A stretch of 64,000 bases of DNA from Neorhizobium galegae. Lineage in GTDB: Bacteria; Pseudomonadota; Alphaproteobacteria; Rhizobiales; Rhizobiaceae. Below, in pieces: positions 1-10,247 of the stretch (the stretch's first letter is position 1; each line of letters begins with the position of its first letter). The notes under the pieces were generated by a model. That model made no database searches. It was given only the letters and a program-made list of their open reading frames with translations, and had not been told where the DNA came from. The position numbers and the translations under genes were made by a program. The stretch spans positions 4,005,001-4,069,000 of the forward strand of contig NZ_CP090095.1 of the NCBI RefSeq assembly GCF_021391675.1. The letters are read 5' to 3'.

Positions 1-420
1 ATGCATACCGGCACCGACTGGGCCGCCCCGCGCGGCACGCCTATCATCGCCACGGGCAACGGCGTCGTCGAAAAGGCCGGCTGGGATTCAGGCGGCTATG
101 GCAACCAGACGCTCATCCGTCACGCCAACGGCTACGTCTCCTCCTACAATCACCAGAGCGCCATCGCGCCAGGTGTTCGCGAAGGTGCCAAGGTGACCCA
201 GGGCCAAGTGATCGGTTACGTCGGCTCCACCGGCCAATCGACCGGCGCCCACCTTCATTACGAGCTGATCGTCAACGGCACCAAGGTCGATGCGATGAAG
301 ATCCGCCTGCCGGGTGGCAATTCGCTGACCGGCAAGGCGCTCGCCCGTTTCGAAGAGGAACGCAAGCGGATCGATACGATCCTCAACACCCAGTCCGCCG
401 ACGAGGTCGCCAGCCGCTGA
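1..420 (+). CDS. M23 family peptidoglycan metallopeptidase, C-terminal fragment
   Basis: This is the 3' end of a gene that begins before the window; the ATG at position 1 is probably internal. The 139 residues visible hold a LytM/M23 endopeptidase core: the first zinc-ligand pair in HTGTD (residues 2-6) and the HLHYEL motif (about 85-90) with the third zinc-binding His. M23 enzymes cut peptide cross-links of murein in the periplasm. The Gly-rich beta-strand repeats between the motifs are typical of the fold. After the domain comes a short charged helix rich in Arg and Glu. The N-terminal part, where coiled coils or LysM domains usually sit, is not visible, so substrate and role (hydrolase or EnvC-like activator) cannot be fixed. 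Confidence 0.85.
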   Translation: MHTGTDWAAPRGTPIIATGNGVVEKAGWDSGGYGNQTLIRHANGYVSSYNHQSAIAPGVREGAKVTQGQVIGYVGSTGQSTGAHLHYELIVNGTKVDAMKIRLPGGNSLTGKALARFEEERKRIDTILNTQSADEVASR

Positions 421-452
421 GGCCTTTCCCGGACCAGTTGGGAACGAGCAAA

Positions 453-485
453 AATGGCGGCCGAAGCCGCCATTCTGCTTTTTAA
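453..485. terminator. Bidirectional terminator between the M23 gene and clpB
   Basis: A perfect 9-bp stem (AATGGCGGC at 453-461 with GCCGCCATT at 466-474, loop CGAA) lies between two converging genes. A T-rich run follows on the plus strand (479-483) and an A run precedes it (450-454), so it can serve both directions. Confidence 0.75.
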
Positions 486-498
486 CGTTCAGCTCGGC

Positions 499-3099
499 TT
501 ACGCAGCCTCGCTCACTGCCCGTTTGACGCGGAAGAGCAGCCGGTCGGAACCGGCACTCACCGCAACGGCCGATCCATCCGGGATCTGGCCGCCGAGGAT
601 CTGCTCGGCGAGCGGATCCTGCATGAACTTCTGGATCACCCGCTTCAGCGGACGCGCGCCATAGACCGGATCGTAACCCTTGTCGGCCAGCCATTCGCGG
701 GCGTCTGGACCGAGATCGATGCTGATCTTGCGCTCCGCCAGCAGCGACAGCAGCCGCTTCATCTGGATATCGACGATCGCCCCCATCTCGTTGCGCTTCA
801 GGCGATGGAACAGGATGATCTCGTCGACGCGGTTCAGAAATTCAGGCCGGAACGAGGCCTTCACGACGTCCATCACCTGCTCGCGCACGCTTTCGGAATC
901 CTCGCCCTCGCGAAGGGCGGTCAGGTATTCCGCCCCGAGATTGGAGGTCATGATGATCATCGTGTTCTTGAAGTCGACCGTGCGGCCCTGCCCGTCCGTC
1001 AGGCGCCCGTCGTCGAGCACCTGCAGAAGAACGTTGAACACATCAGGATGCGCCTTCTCGATCTCGTCGAACAGCACGATCTGGTAGGGCTTGCGCCGCA
1101 CCGCCTCGGTCAGCGCCCCGCCTTCCTCGTAACCGACGTAACCCGGAGGTGCACCGATCAGCCGCGCGACAGAATGCTTCTCCATGTATTCGGACATGTC
1201 GAGGCGAACCATCGCACTCTCGTCGTCGAACAGGAAGCGGGCCAGCGACTTGGTCAGCTCCGTCTTACCGACGCCGGTCGGACCGAGGAAGATGAACGAG
1301 CCGATCGGCCGGTTCGGATCCTGCAGCCCGGCGCGCGAACGGCGAACCGCACGCGAGACAGCCTGGACCGCATCGCCCTGGCCGACGACGGACTTTGCCA
1401 GCTCGTCTTCCATCCGCAGCAGCTTGTCGCGCTCGCCTTCCAGCATCTTGTCGACCGGAATGCCGGTCCAGCGCGACACCACATGGGCGATCGCGTCCGG
1501 GTTCACGACTTCCTGGACCATGGCATTGGTCGAGCTGTCCTGGGCTTCGGCCTCCACCAGGCGCTTTTCCAGTTCGGGGATCACGCCATAGGTAAGCTCG
1601 CCGGCACGCTGGAATTCGCCCTTGCGCTGGGCAGTCGCCAGTTCGTTGCGCGCCTCGTCGAGCTGCTTCTTGAGGTCGGCGGCAAGTCCGAGCTTCTGCT
1701 TTTCCGCCTGCCAGCGGGCCGTCAGTGCATCCGCCTGCTCTTCCAACGAAGTGACTTCGCCCTCGAGCCTCGCCAGCCGGTCGACCGAGGCACTGTCGGT
1801 TTCCCGCTTCAGTGCTTCGCGCTCGATCTTCAGCTGCATGATGCGGCGGTCGAGTTCGTCGAGTTCCTCGGGCTTGGAATCCACCTGCATGCGCAACCGC
1901 GCTGCGGCTTCGTCCATTAGGTCGATCGCCTTGTCGGGCAGGAACCGGTCGGTGATGTAGCGGTTGGAAAGCGTCGCCGCCGCCACCAGGGCCGAATCCG
2001 AGATGCGGACCTTGTGGTGCTGCTCGTATTTTTCCTTGAGGCCGCGCAGGATCGAGATCGTGTCCTCGACCGTCGGCTCGTCGACCACAACCGGCTGGAA
2101 ACGGCGGGCAAGCGCCGGGTCTTTTTCCACATGCTTGCGGTATTCGTCGAGCGTGGTCGCGCCGACGCAGTGAAGTTCGCCGCGGGCAAGTGCCGGCTTC
2201 AACAGGTTCGATGCATCCATGGCGCCGTCGGATTTACCGGCACCGACCAGCGTGTGCATTTCGTCGATGAACAGGATGATCTGGCCGTTTTCCGACTGCA
2301 CCTCGTTGAGCACACTCTTCAGGCGCTCCTCGAACTCGCCGCGATATTTCGCGCCGGCGATCAGGGCACCCATGTCGAGCGCCATCAGCTTCTTCTCCTT
2401 GAGGCTTTCCGGCACGTCGCCATTGATGATGCGAAGGGCCAGGCCTTCGGCGATCGCCGTCTTGCCGACGCCGGGCTCGCCGATCAGTACCGGGTTGTTC
2501 TTGGTGCGGCGGGAGAGAACCTGGATCGTGCGGCGGATTTCATCATCGCGGCCGATCACCGGATCGAGCCTGCCGTCGCGGGCTTCCGCCGTCAGGTCCC
2601 GGGCATATTTCTTCAGGGCCTCGAAGCCGGCTTCGGCATTGGCGCCATCGGCCGTGCGACCCTTGCGGATGTCATTGATGACCTGGTTGAGGCCCTGCGC
2701 CGTCAGGCCGGCCTTTTTCAATGTCGCGGACGTCGAGGCCGAGGTCTCGATGACAAGCGCCAGAAGCAGGCGTTCGACGGTGACGAAACTGTCGCCGGCC
2801 TTCTTGGCTGCCTCTTCCGCGGTCGAAAAAACCTTGGCGAGCGGCTGGGAGAGATAGATCTCGCCATTGCCGCCGGAAACCTTGGGAAGTTTGGCGAGTG
2901 CGGCGTCATTGGCGATGCGCGCTTCCTTGGCACTGCCGCCGGCGCGGTCGATGAGCGAGGACGCCATGCCCTGGTCGTCGTCGAGCAGAACCTTCAGCAC
3001 ATGTTCGGGCGTGAACTGCTGGTGACCCAAGGCCAAGGCCTGCGTCTGAGCCGACTGCAGGAAACCGCGGACGCGCTCGGAGTATTTTTCGATGTTCAT
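499..3099 (-). CDS. clpB: ATP-dependent chaperone ClpB
   Basis: ClpB is the hexameric AAA+ disaggregase that, with DnaK, pulls polypeptides out of heat-damaged aggregates in the cytoplasm. The 866-residue length is normal. Visible in order: the Clp N-domain repeats (residues about 1-150), AAA-1 with Walker A GEPGVGKT (about 206-213) and Walker [10 protein letters not shown], the coiled-coil middle domain rich in Glu/Arg/Leu (about 410-530) that separates ClpB from ClpA and ClpC, and AAA-2 with GPTGVGKTE (about 605) and the sensor segment [10 protein letters not shown]. The start at 3099 has a strong GGAGGT Shine-Dalgarno 8 bases upstream. It is transcribed towards the M23 gene and shares a terminator with it. 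Heat-shock control is expected for the family; I did not identify a convincing RpoH promoter. Confidence 0.97.
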   Translation of the reverse strand: MNIEKYSERVRGFLQSAQTQALALGHQQFTPEHVLKVLLDDDQGMASSLIDRAGGSAKEARIANDAALAKLPKVSGGNGEIYLSQPLAKVFSTAEEAAKKAGDSFVTVERLLLALVIETSASTSATLKKAGLTAQGLNQVINDIRKGRTADGANAEAGFEALKKYARDLTAEARDGRLDPVIGRDDEIRRTIQVLSRRTKNNPVLIGEPGVGKTAIAEGLALRIINGDVPESLKEKKLMALDMGALIAGAKYRGEFEERLKSVLNEVQSENGQIILFIDEMHTLVGAGKSDGAMDASNLLKPALARGELHCVGATTLDEYRKHVEKDPALARRFQPVVVDEPTVEDTISILRGLKEKYEQHHKVRISDSALVAAATLSNRYITDRFLPDKAIDLMDEAAARLRMQVDSKPEELDELDRRIMQLKIEREALKRETDSASVDRLARLEGEVTSLEEQADALTARWQAEKQKLGLAADLKKQLDEARNELATAQRKGEFQRAGELTYGVIPELEKRLVEAEAQDSSTNAMVQEVVNPDAIAHVVSRWTGIPVDKMLEGERDKLLRMEDELAKSVVGQGDAVQAVSRAVRRSRAGLQDPNRPIGSFIFLGPTGVGKTELTKSLARFLFDDESAMVRLDMSEYMEKHSVARLIGAPPGYVGYEEGGALTEAVRRKPYQIVLFDEIEKAHPDVFNVLLQVLDDGRLTDGQGRTVDFKNTMIIMTSNLGAEYLTALREGEDSESVREQVMDVVKASFRPEFLNRVDEIILFHRLKRNEMGAIVDIQMKRLLSLLAERKISIDLGPDAREWLADKGYDPVYGARPLKRVIQKFMQDPLAEQILGGQIPDGSAVAVSAGSDRLLFRVKRAVSEAA

Positions 3100-3316
3100 T
3101 ATGGTACCTCCAGTGATCGACCCGCCCTTTATAAGGCACGGACCGATGATTGAGATTGAGCTCCCTCAAAGGCGAGCCCTGCCGAAGCCTCGGCGTTGCT
3201 GGAGATATGGTAAGCGGATTCTCGTGTTTAAAGTGTTCAGACGGTCAAAATCTGCGAGCGGAAACCTCACAAATTTTCCGCGTGACAATCCACAATCGAG
3301 CGAATACAGAAACCCC

Positions 3317-3391
3317 ATGTCTTTCACGTCCGCCTACGCCTCGCGATTTTATAGCTACCGCTTTTCCCAGCGGATGCGGGTCCGTGCGTAG
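3317..3391 (+). CDS. Phe/Tyr-rich leader peptide upstream of the DAHP synthase gene
   Basis: A 24-codon ORF ends 92 bases before the DAHP synthase start. Six of its residues are aromatic: Phe3, Tyr7, Phe11, Tyr12, Tyr14 and Phe16, with no Trp. That is far above expectation and matches the end products, Phe and Tyr, of the pathway the next gene opens. The Tyr14-Phe16 codons sit on the first arm of a chain of mutually exclusive hairpins ending in an intrinsic terminator (see the attenuator entry). The arrangement is that of pheA/trp-type leader peptides. The Shine-Dalgarno is weak (GAGCG about 14 bases upstream). I infer ribosome-mediated attenuation; I do not recall this leader being described for a rhizobial DAHP synthase. 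Confidence 0.72.
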   Translation: MSFTSAYASRFYSYRFSQRMRVRA

Positions 3392-3443
3392 CTGATTTCG
3401 ACGCAACGACATTCCCTCAAGCCGCTAGTCTACCTGGCGGCTT
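3358..3443 (+). promoter_or_regulatory. Predicted transcription attenuator of the DAHP synthase gene
   Basis: Four segments can pair in the classical 1:2, 2:3, 3:4 pattern. Segment 1 is CCGCT (3358-3362, inside leader codons 14-16), segment 2 is AGCGG (3369-3373), segment 3 is AAGCCGCT (3419-3426) and segment 4 is GCGGCTT (3437-3443). Pairing 3:4 makes the terminator; 2:3 would prevent it. A ribosome stalled at the Tyr/Phe codons would cover segment 1 and favour 2:3, which means read-through when aromatic amino acids are scarce. Pairings were found by eye and no folding energies were computed. Confidence 0.65.
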
Positions 3444-3447
3444 TTTC
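3419..3447 (+). terminator. Intrinsic terminator in the DAHP synthase leader
   Basis: A 7-bp stem, AAGCCGC (3419-3425) with GCGGCTT (3437-3443), has an 11-base loop and is followed by a T run continuing to 3446. It lies 37 bases before the GTG start of the DAHP synthase gene and after the leader peptide stop, where an attenuator terminator is expected. Confidence 0.72.
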
Positions 3448-3483
3448 AATTCCGCACGGTAGGATCAAACAGGAGCCATACCC

Positions 3484-4560
3484 GTGCTGAATGCCACTCC
3501 CGCCAATACTGTCGACGATCGCCGCATCGTCGAGATCACGCCGCTGACTATCCCCGCCGACATCATCGCCGAAATTCCGCGCAACGAGGCGGTCACCGAG
3601 ACCGTGACCCGGACGCGCGACACGGTCCACCGCATCCTGCATGGCGAGGACGACCGGCTGATCGTCGTCATCGGCCCCTGCTCCATCCATGACCCGATTG
3701 CCGCGCGGGACTATGCGGCCCGGCTGGAAGAGCAGCGACGACGTTTCGGTGGCGATCTCGAAATCATCATGCGCGTCTATTTCGAAAAGCCGCGCACCAC
3801 CGTCGGCTGGAAGGGCCTGATGAACGACCCGCATCTCGACGGCAGCTACCGGATCGAAGAGGGTTTGAGGATCGCCCGGCAGCTTCTTCTGGATATCAAT
3901 GCGACGGGCCTTCCGGCCGGCTGCGAATTCCTCGATACGATCACCCCGCAATACATTGCCGACCTCGTCAGCTGGGGCGCGATCGGCGCGCGGACGACCG
4001 AAAGCCAGGTACATCGCCAGCTGGCATCCGGCCTCTCCTGCCCGATCGGCTTCAAGAACGGCACCGATGGCGGCGTCGCGGTTGCGCTCGACGCCATACT
4101 GGCCGCCTCGCAGACGCACCATTTTCCGGCGGTGACCAAGGACGGCCGGGCCGCGATCGCCACGACGACCGGCAACGAGGATTGTCACGTCATCCTTCGC
4201 GGCGGAAGACAGCCGAACTACGAGGCGGCCGATGTCGAGGCCGTTTCCAGGGATGCCGCAAAACGCGGTTTGGAGCCGCGCATCCTCATCGATGCCAGCC
4301 ATGCCAACAGCGGCAAGGATCCGATGAACCAGCCGCTGGTCGTCAAAAACGTCGCGACGCAGATTGCGGCCGGCAACATGGCCATCAAGGGCATGATGAT
4401 CGAGAGCAATATCGTCGGCGGCCGCCAGGATCTGGTGCCCGGCAGACCTCTCGTCTACGGCCAGAGCATCACCGACGGCTGCATAGATTGGGAGACATCG
4501 GTCCTGACGCTCGAAGAGCTTGCCCGCTCCGTCCGCGATCGGCGCCAAACTCGGGCCTGA
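3484..4560 (+). CDS. aroG: Class I 3-deoxy-7-phosphoheptulonate (DAHP) synthase
   Basis: It catalyses the first step of the shikimate pathway: phosphoenolpyruvate plus erythrose 4-phosphate gives DAHP. The 358 residues match the AroF/G/H class I family, with the metal/substrate motifs IGPCSIHDP (about 62-70), KNGTDG (about 196-201) and the late IDASHANSGKDP (about 265-276). The start is GTG at 3484, supported by AGGAG at 3471-3475 with 8-base spacing. The upstream region holds a Phe/Tyr-rich leader peptide and an attenuator, so expression probably responds to aromatic amino-acid supply. Class I synthases are usually feedback-inhibited by Phe, Tyr or Trp; the leader suggests Phe/Tyr, but the effector cannot be read from sequence alone. 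It is followed by a bidirectional terminator. Confidence 0.95.
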   Translation: MLNATPANTVDDRRIVEITPLTIPADIIAEIPRNEAVTETVTRTRDTVHRILHGEDDRLIVVIGPCSIHDPIAARDYAARLEEQRRRFGGDLEIIMRVYFEKPRTTVGWKGLMNDPHLDGSYRIEEGLRIARQLLLDINATGLPAGCEFLDTITPQYIADLVSWGAIGARTTESQVHRQLASGLSCPIGFKNGTDGGVAVALDAILAASQTHHFPAVTKDGRAAIATTTGNEDCHVILRGGRQPNYEAADVEAVSRDAAKRGLEPRILIDASHANSGKDPMNQPLVVKNVATQIAAGNMAIKGMMIESNIVGGRQDLVPGRPLVYGQSITDGCIDWETSVLTLEELARSVRDRRQTRA

Positions 4561-4585
4561 AGCAGAAGGGCTTTGCTCACGGAAA

Positions 4586-4617
4586 AAGGCCGCCCGGTTT
4601 CCCGAGCGGCCTTCTTG
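4586..4617. terminator. Bidirectional terminator between DAHP synthase and DUF4167 genes
   Basis: An 8-bp stem, AAGGCCGC (4586-4593) with GCGGCCTT (4606-4613), carries a T-rich tail on the plus strand and an A5 run before it, which becomes a T run for the minus strand. It lies between two converging genes. Confidence 0.8.
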
Positions 4618-4642
4618 ATCTCGTTATACCAGCCCGTGGGGC

Positions 4643-5513
4643 TTATTCGGAAGCGGCATCAGCCAGGGCCGGCTGCGAGCCGTCGCCCGAGGCTTCGCCT
4701 TCGGAACCACCCTCTTCACCGGCGCCTTCGCCACGACGCGGACGACGCGGGCGGCTGCCGGCAGCGCGGCGGCGGCGCGGAGCGGCTTCTGCCTGTGCCT
4801 CTTCCTCGACCGCCACTTCGGCAGGCGTGCCTTCGATCACCGGCTGCGGACCGGAACCATCGACGACCGGAGCGACTGGCTGAGGTGCTGCGACCTGGGC
4901 CGGAACCGCTGCAACGGCCGGCTGTTCCGGACGATTTTCCCGGCGGGGGCGTTCACGCTGCTGGTCACGTTGTTCGCGGGGCTCGCGTTGTTCACGGGGT
5001 TCCCGCTGCTCGCGAGGCTCGCGTTGCTCCCGGGGCTGTTCCCGGCGGGGCTGCTGTTGCTGGACCTGCGGCTGGGGGAGCCTCGTCCATGGACGGCTGC
5101 TGCGAGTAACCATTGTCCTCGCCATCGCCATTGTCCATGTCGTCCTGATCCTGGACGTTGCCGTCCCGATCCTGATAGTCGCCACGGTTGTCGTGCTGGA
5201 ACCTGTCCTGCATCTGCGCCTGTGCGGCGGCAATGATGCGGTTATAGTGTTCGGCGTGCTGGAGATAGTTCTCCGCCATCACGCGGTCGCCAGAGCTCTG
5301 GGCGTCGCGGCCGAGTTGGCTATATTTTTCGGCGATATGCTGGGCGGTCCCGCGGATCTTCACATCCGGGCCGGAGCTGTCGTAGGTGCGGCTAAGAGGA
5401 TTGCCGCCCTTGCGGTTGAAGTTGTTATTTCCACCACCGCCGCCGCCGCCACTATTGTTATTGTTGTTACTGCCGCGACCTCGACCGCGTTTGTTCTGCT
5501 GTCCTGGCCTCAT
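4643..5513 (-). pseudogene. DUF4167 family protein, frame broken near 5080
   Basis: The N-terminal half (from the start at 5513) shows the conserved DUF4167 core: a Gly/Asn-rich basic leader, then the segment around TYDSSGPDVKIRGTAQHIAEK and the helix with AENYLQHAEHYNRI. These are hallmarks of a small alphaproteobacterial family. The frame then drifts into a Pro/Ala stretch and stops at 4992. The second half, with REQREPREQR repeats, an acidic/Ala segment and an RRRRAAGSRPRRPRR basic patch, lies in another frame ending at 4643. Dropping one C from a C5 run near 5080 joins both into one protein of about 290 residues, the length I expect. The Gly- and Arg-rich tails suggest RNA binding, an inference. 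A sequencing error is more likely than a true pseudogene. Confidence 0.8.
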
Positions 5514-5814
5514 CTATCGTTCACCAATTCTCTGTCTTCGCTGATAAGGGGCCACGCGGTCTGTCGGACAGAGCCGAACAAGACTTCGCATGCCGCGCAC
5601 AGGCCGATCAAAGCGTCCTGCCGCTTGTGAAAGTCAAATTAACTGATTCACGCACCGGGAATTGTTCAACCTTCGCAACTCTTCGAAAAGAGAAGGATCA
5701 AAGGGTTGCCCTGTAACCCGAACGAATCGCTGTTCATTCCCAGCCGTCCCAGTGCGTAATTGCAAGCTATCCCGCTTCCTCCGGAAATCCAAGCCTTTTC
5801 TTTTGCCTGCAAAA
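5514..5814. other. Intergenic stretch with no gene recognised
   Basis: About 300 bases separate the start of the DUF4167 gene and the end of prmC. It must carry the DUF4167 promoter. The plus-strand frames show no family similarity, and I see no RNA gene or clear terminator. Confidence 0.5.
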
Positions 5815-6674
5815 TCAAGGATGATTCACGGTAAATACGAGAACCCGATCATTGTCGCCGTAGTCGCGCACCGCCTCCGCCAGCGTAAAGCCGGCGACGC
5901 GGAAAATCGCGGTCACGGTTTCCTTTTGATCGAACCCGATCTCGACGCCGATAACGCCGTCCTTTTCGAGGAAATCTCCTGCACCCGCTGCAATCGCGCG
6001 ATATGCTTCGAGCCCATCCGGACCTCCATCTAGCGCTGTCAGCGGATCGAAATCCCGGACTTCCGGGTCCAATGCGGGGATAACATCGCTACGTATATAG
6101 GGCGGATTTGACACGATTATGTCGAACCGGCCGGAAATTGCGTCGAACCAATCGCTGCGGATCGCTTGAAATCTTTCCGACATTCCCAACCGCGCCGCAT
6201 TCCGCGTCGCTGTCTGGAGAGCATCCTCCGAAATATCGCTGCCGATCCCTTGAGCCCTCGGGCTTTCCTTCAGGAGCGCCAGAACGATCGCGCCGGTCCC
6301 GGTACCAAGATCGAGGATACGTGCCGAACCCTTGACTGCGACAATCTGCCTCACATGGGCAAGCATCGAATCCACCAGGATTTCCGTGTCCGGGCGCGGC
6401 TCCAGCGTTTCCTTGGAAATCAGGAGCTCCATGCCGTGGAATTCACGTGACCCTAATATGCGGTGCACCGGCTCCCGTTTCAAGCGCCGCGCGACCGCTT
6501 TCTCGACGAGGGACAGTTCCTGGTCCGTCAGGACACGGTCGCCGCCGGTAAAAACGTCCGTCGAGGAAAGGCCGAGCAGGCCGCCGATCAGCAGCCGCGC
6601 TTCGATCGCCGCATCCGGCAGGCCCGCCGCCGAAAACCGCGATCTGGCATCCGCGACGGCTGCGCCAAGCGTCG

Positions 6675-6678
<4 letters not shown>
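5815..6678 (-). CDS. prmC: Peptide chain release factor N(5)-glutamine methyltransferase
   Basis: PrmC (HemK) methylates the Gln of the GGQ motif in release factors, using S-adenosylmethionine. The 287-residue protein has the N-terminal helical substrate-binding domain, the SAM-binding motif [11 protein letters not shown] (about 121-131) and the catalytic NPPY (about 190), which places the target Gln side-chain amide. Its start overlaps the end of prfA, its substrate gene, by four bases (ATGA type), so the two are translationally coupled in an operon read leftward. This pairing is common in bacteria. Confidence 0.95.
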
Positions 6679-7757
<1,079 letters not shown>

Positions 7758-7781
7758 CTATAAAACTCCAACTATGCCATT

Positions 7782-7859
7782 CGTCATCCTCGGGCTTGTC
7801 CCGAGGATCTATCCACGCCTACGGGTTAGCAGATCCTCGGGACAAGCCCGAGGATGACG
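7782..7859. repeat. Large palindromic intergenic repeat between prfA and ptsP
   Basis: A perfect 29-base inverted repeat, with arms at 7782-7810 and 7831-7859 and a 20-base centre, fills the gap. Each arm is itself palindromic around ATCCTCGGG-CTTG-TCCCGAGGAT, so the element can fold as a cruciform or as two hairpins. The same core (ATCCTCGGG...CCCGAGGAT) recurs at 24782-24804. It resembles the short palindromic repeats dispersed in rhizobial intergenic regions. In RNA it could terminate or stabilise transcripts leaving ptsP. Confidence 0.85.
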
Positions 7860-7899
7860 GTGAGAGCACATAGCTCGACCAGTGGCCGTCATTCAATCA

Positions 7900-10167
7900 T
7901 CAAACCGGAATATTATTGGCCTCGGCGAACCGCAGAAGCAGCCCGCGGATCGGCTCCGGCGACCTTATATCGTCGAGCGCCGCGTTCAATTCGGCGGACA
8001 GCTTGTCGATGTCAAGCCCGAGCAGCATCGCCTTGACCGGCCCGATCGAGGTCGGGGACATGGAAACCGAGCGGAAACCGACCCCCAGCAGAGCCATGGC
8101 CGACAGCGGCTTGCCCGCCATCTCACCGCACAGCGTCACCACCGTCTTGTTCCGTTCGCCGGCCCGCGCGATGTCGCGCAGAATGCGCAGGAACGGCTTG
8201 CCGAGATTGTCGAAGCGATCGGAAACCCGGGCATTGCCGCGATCGGCCGCCATGGTGAACTGGAACAGGTCGTTGGAGCCGACCGAGACGAAATCCACTT
8301 CCGCCATCAGTTCGTCGAGCTGCCACATCAGCGCCGGCACTTCGAGCATTGCCCCGAACTGCAGCTTGCGCGGCAGGCTGTGGCCGAATTTCGAAAGATG
8401 CTGCACTTCCTTCTGCATCAGTTCTCGCACCGCGTGGATTTCCGAAACCTCGGTCACCATCGGCAGCATCATCTTGAGCTCGGCGCCGGCGGAGGCCCTG
8501 AGCAGCGCCCGAAGTTGGGTGCGCAGAAGTCCGGGCCGGTCCAGCGACAGGCGGATCGCCCGCCAGCCGAGCGCCGGGTTTTCTTCTTCCTGGGCACGGA
8601 AATAGGAGACGACCTTGTCGCCGCCGATATCGAGGGTCCGGAACGTCACCGGCCGCCCGGCCGCCTGCTTGATGACGTTGCGGTAGAAACTCTCCTGCTC
8701 CTCGAGCTTCGGCATTGTCGAGGCGATCATGAACTGCAGTTCGGTGCGGAACAGGCCGATGCCGTCGGCGCCGGACTCGGCGAGCTGCGGCAGATCCACC
8801 AGCAGGCCGGCATTCATCTGCAGGCTGATGCGCTTGCCGTCCTTGGTAACCGGCTCGACGTCTCTGAGCGCCTTGAACTGCTCCTGCCGACGGGCCCGCA
8901 GGCGTACCTTTTCCTCGTAGGCCTTCTGCAGGTCGAGAACCGGCCGCAGGTGGATCTGGCCGTCGTCGCCGTCGATGATGATCGGATCGCCGTTTTCGGC
9001 GAGCGCCACGACACCTGCCGCCTGGCCGACGACCGGAATGCCCATGGCGCGTGCGACGATCACCACATGGCTGGTCACCGCTCCGTCTTCCAGCACGAGG
9101 CCGCGCAGGCTGGCGCGGGGATAGTCGAGCAGTTCGGCGGCCCCCATGGCACGGGCGAGAATGATGGCGTCCGTCGGGAAACCTTCGTCGAAGGCGCGGC
9201 CGGAAAACCCCGTCAGCTGGCGCAGAAGCCGATTGGCCAGGTCGTCGAAATCATGCATCCGCTCGCGCAGATAGGGATCGGTCAGGCGCATCATCCGCGC
9301 CTTGGTATCGCTCTGGACCTTCTCGACCGCGGCTTCCGCCGTCAGGCCGTTGTGGATCGCCTCTTCCATGCGGCGGACCCAGCCCTGGTCGTGAGCGAAC
9401 ATCCGATAGGTTTCAAGCACCTCGCGATGCTCGCCTTCCTGGGATACTTCGCGGCGCGACAGCATGTCGTCGATGGAGATGCGCAAGGACCCGAGCGATT
9501 CCGCCAGCCGGGTCACTTCCTTCTCTGCATCTTCGTTGAGGAGATTGGTGACGACGATGCGCGGCTCGTGCAGCACCACATGACCAAGGCCGATGCCTTC
9601 GTTATAGGCGTCGGCATCGATGGTGATGGCCCGCGTGAGGTCCAGTTCGAGGCCCGGCCGGGTGATCTTCTTGAGCTCGCCGGTGGCGATCATCTCGGCG
9701 ATCACCATCGCGGTGGTTTCGAGCGCCTCGACCTCGTCCTCGCGATAGTTGCGGCTCGCCTTGTTCTGGACGACGAGAACGCCAAGCGTGCGGCCGGCCC
9801 GGAGAATCGGCACGCCGAGGAAGGAATGGTAGATCTCTTCGCCGGTTTCGGGGAGATACCGGAAGGCCGGATGCGCCTGAGCATCGGAAAGGTTGAGTGG
9901 CTGCGCGGAGGCGGCGATCGTGCCGACGAGGCCCTGGCCCATCTTCAGCTGCGAAGTGTGGACGGCTTCCTTGTTGAGGCCTTCGGTGGCGTAGAGTTCG
10001 AGAACGCCGTCGGAGCGGAGCACATAGACCGAGCAGACCTCGGCCACCATGTTGCTGGCGATCTGGCGGACGATCCGGTCAAGGCGCTCCTGTGGCTCGA
10101 GCGGCTCCGCCATCAACTCGCGTAGCCGCTTCAACAGAACGCGCGGACCTGCCGACAGGTCTCTCAT
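7900..10167 (-). CDS. ptsP: Phosphoenolpyruvate-protein phosphotransferase, nitrogen PTS enzyme I
   Basis: EI-Ntr passes phosphate from PEP to NPr and on to EIIA-Ntr, a regulatory cascade linking nitrogen and carbon status. The 755-residue length and an N-terminal GAF domain (about 20-160, the glutamine/2-oxoglutarate sensing part) separate it from the sugar enzyme EI. The phosphorylated His lies in VTSHVVIVARAMGIP. PEP-binding signatures GADGIGLFRTEL, SVGSNDLFQF and LCGEMAGKP follow in order. It lies directly downstream of lysC on the same strand, an order common in rhizobia. Confidence 0.95.
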   Translation of the reverse strand: MRDLSAGPRVLLKRLRELMAEPLEPQERLDRIVRQIASNMVAEVCSVYVLRSDGVLELYATEGLNKEAVHTSQLKMGQGLVGTIAASAQPLNLSDAQAHPAFRYLPETGEEIYHSFLGVPILRAGRTLGVLVVQNKASRNYREDEVEALETTAMVIAEMIATGELKKITRPGLELDLTRAITIDADAYNEGIGLGHVVLHEPRIVVTNLLNEDAEKEVTRLAESLGSLRISIDDMLSRREVSQEGEHREVLETYRMFAHDQGWVRRMEEAIHNGLTAEAAVEKVQSDTKARMMRLTDPYLRERMHDFDDLANRLLRQLTGFSGRAFDEGFPTDAIILARAMGAAELLDYPRASLRGLVLEDGAVTSHVVIVARAMGIPVVGQAAGVVALAENGDPIIIDGDDGQIHLRPVLDLQKAYEEKVRLRARRQEQFKALRDVEPVTKDGKRISLQMNAGLLVDLPQLAESGADGIGLFRTELQFMIASTMPKLEEQESFYRNVIKQAAGRPVTFRTLDIGGDKVVSYFRAQEEENPALGWRAIRLSLDRPGLLRTQLRALLRASAGAELKMMLPMVTEVSEIHAVRELMQKEVQHLSKFGHSLPRKLQFGAMLEVPALMWQLDELMAEVDFVSVGSNDLFQFTMAADRGNARVSDRFDNLGKPFLRILRDIARAGERNKTVVTLCGEMAGKPLSAMALLGVGFRSVSMSPTSIGPVKAMLLGLDIDKLSAELNAALDDIRSPEPIRGLLLRFAEANNIPV

Positions 10168-10247
10168 CGCCTATGCTCTCCCGAAACGAGGTCACCCCAA
10201 CCGAAAGACCGCGCGCCCAACGGCCAGCGCGTCCAAACGGTTCGTTC

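Noticed and set aside
454..1920. Long plus-strand ORF opposite clpB
   Set aside because: It is antisense to a fully conserved clpB gene and shows no domain features; GC-rich codon bias keeps the opposite frame open. The same applies to 2014-3153.
3430..4548. 372-codon minus-strand ORF opposite the DAHP synthase gene
   Set aside because: The plus strand carries the full class I DAHP synthase with ribosome site and attenuator; the minus frame is a shadow.
7882..10125. 747-codon plus-strand ORF opposite ptsP
   Set aside because: The minus strand encodes a complete EI-Ntr with all signatures; the plus frame is rich in His, Arg, Gln and Gly without a family.
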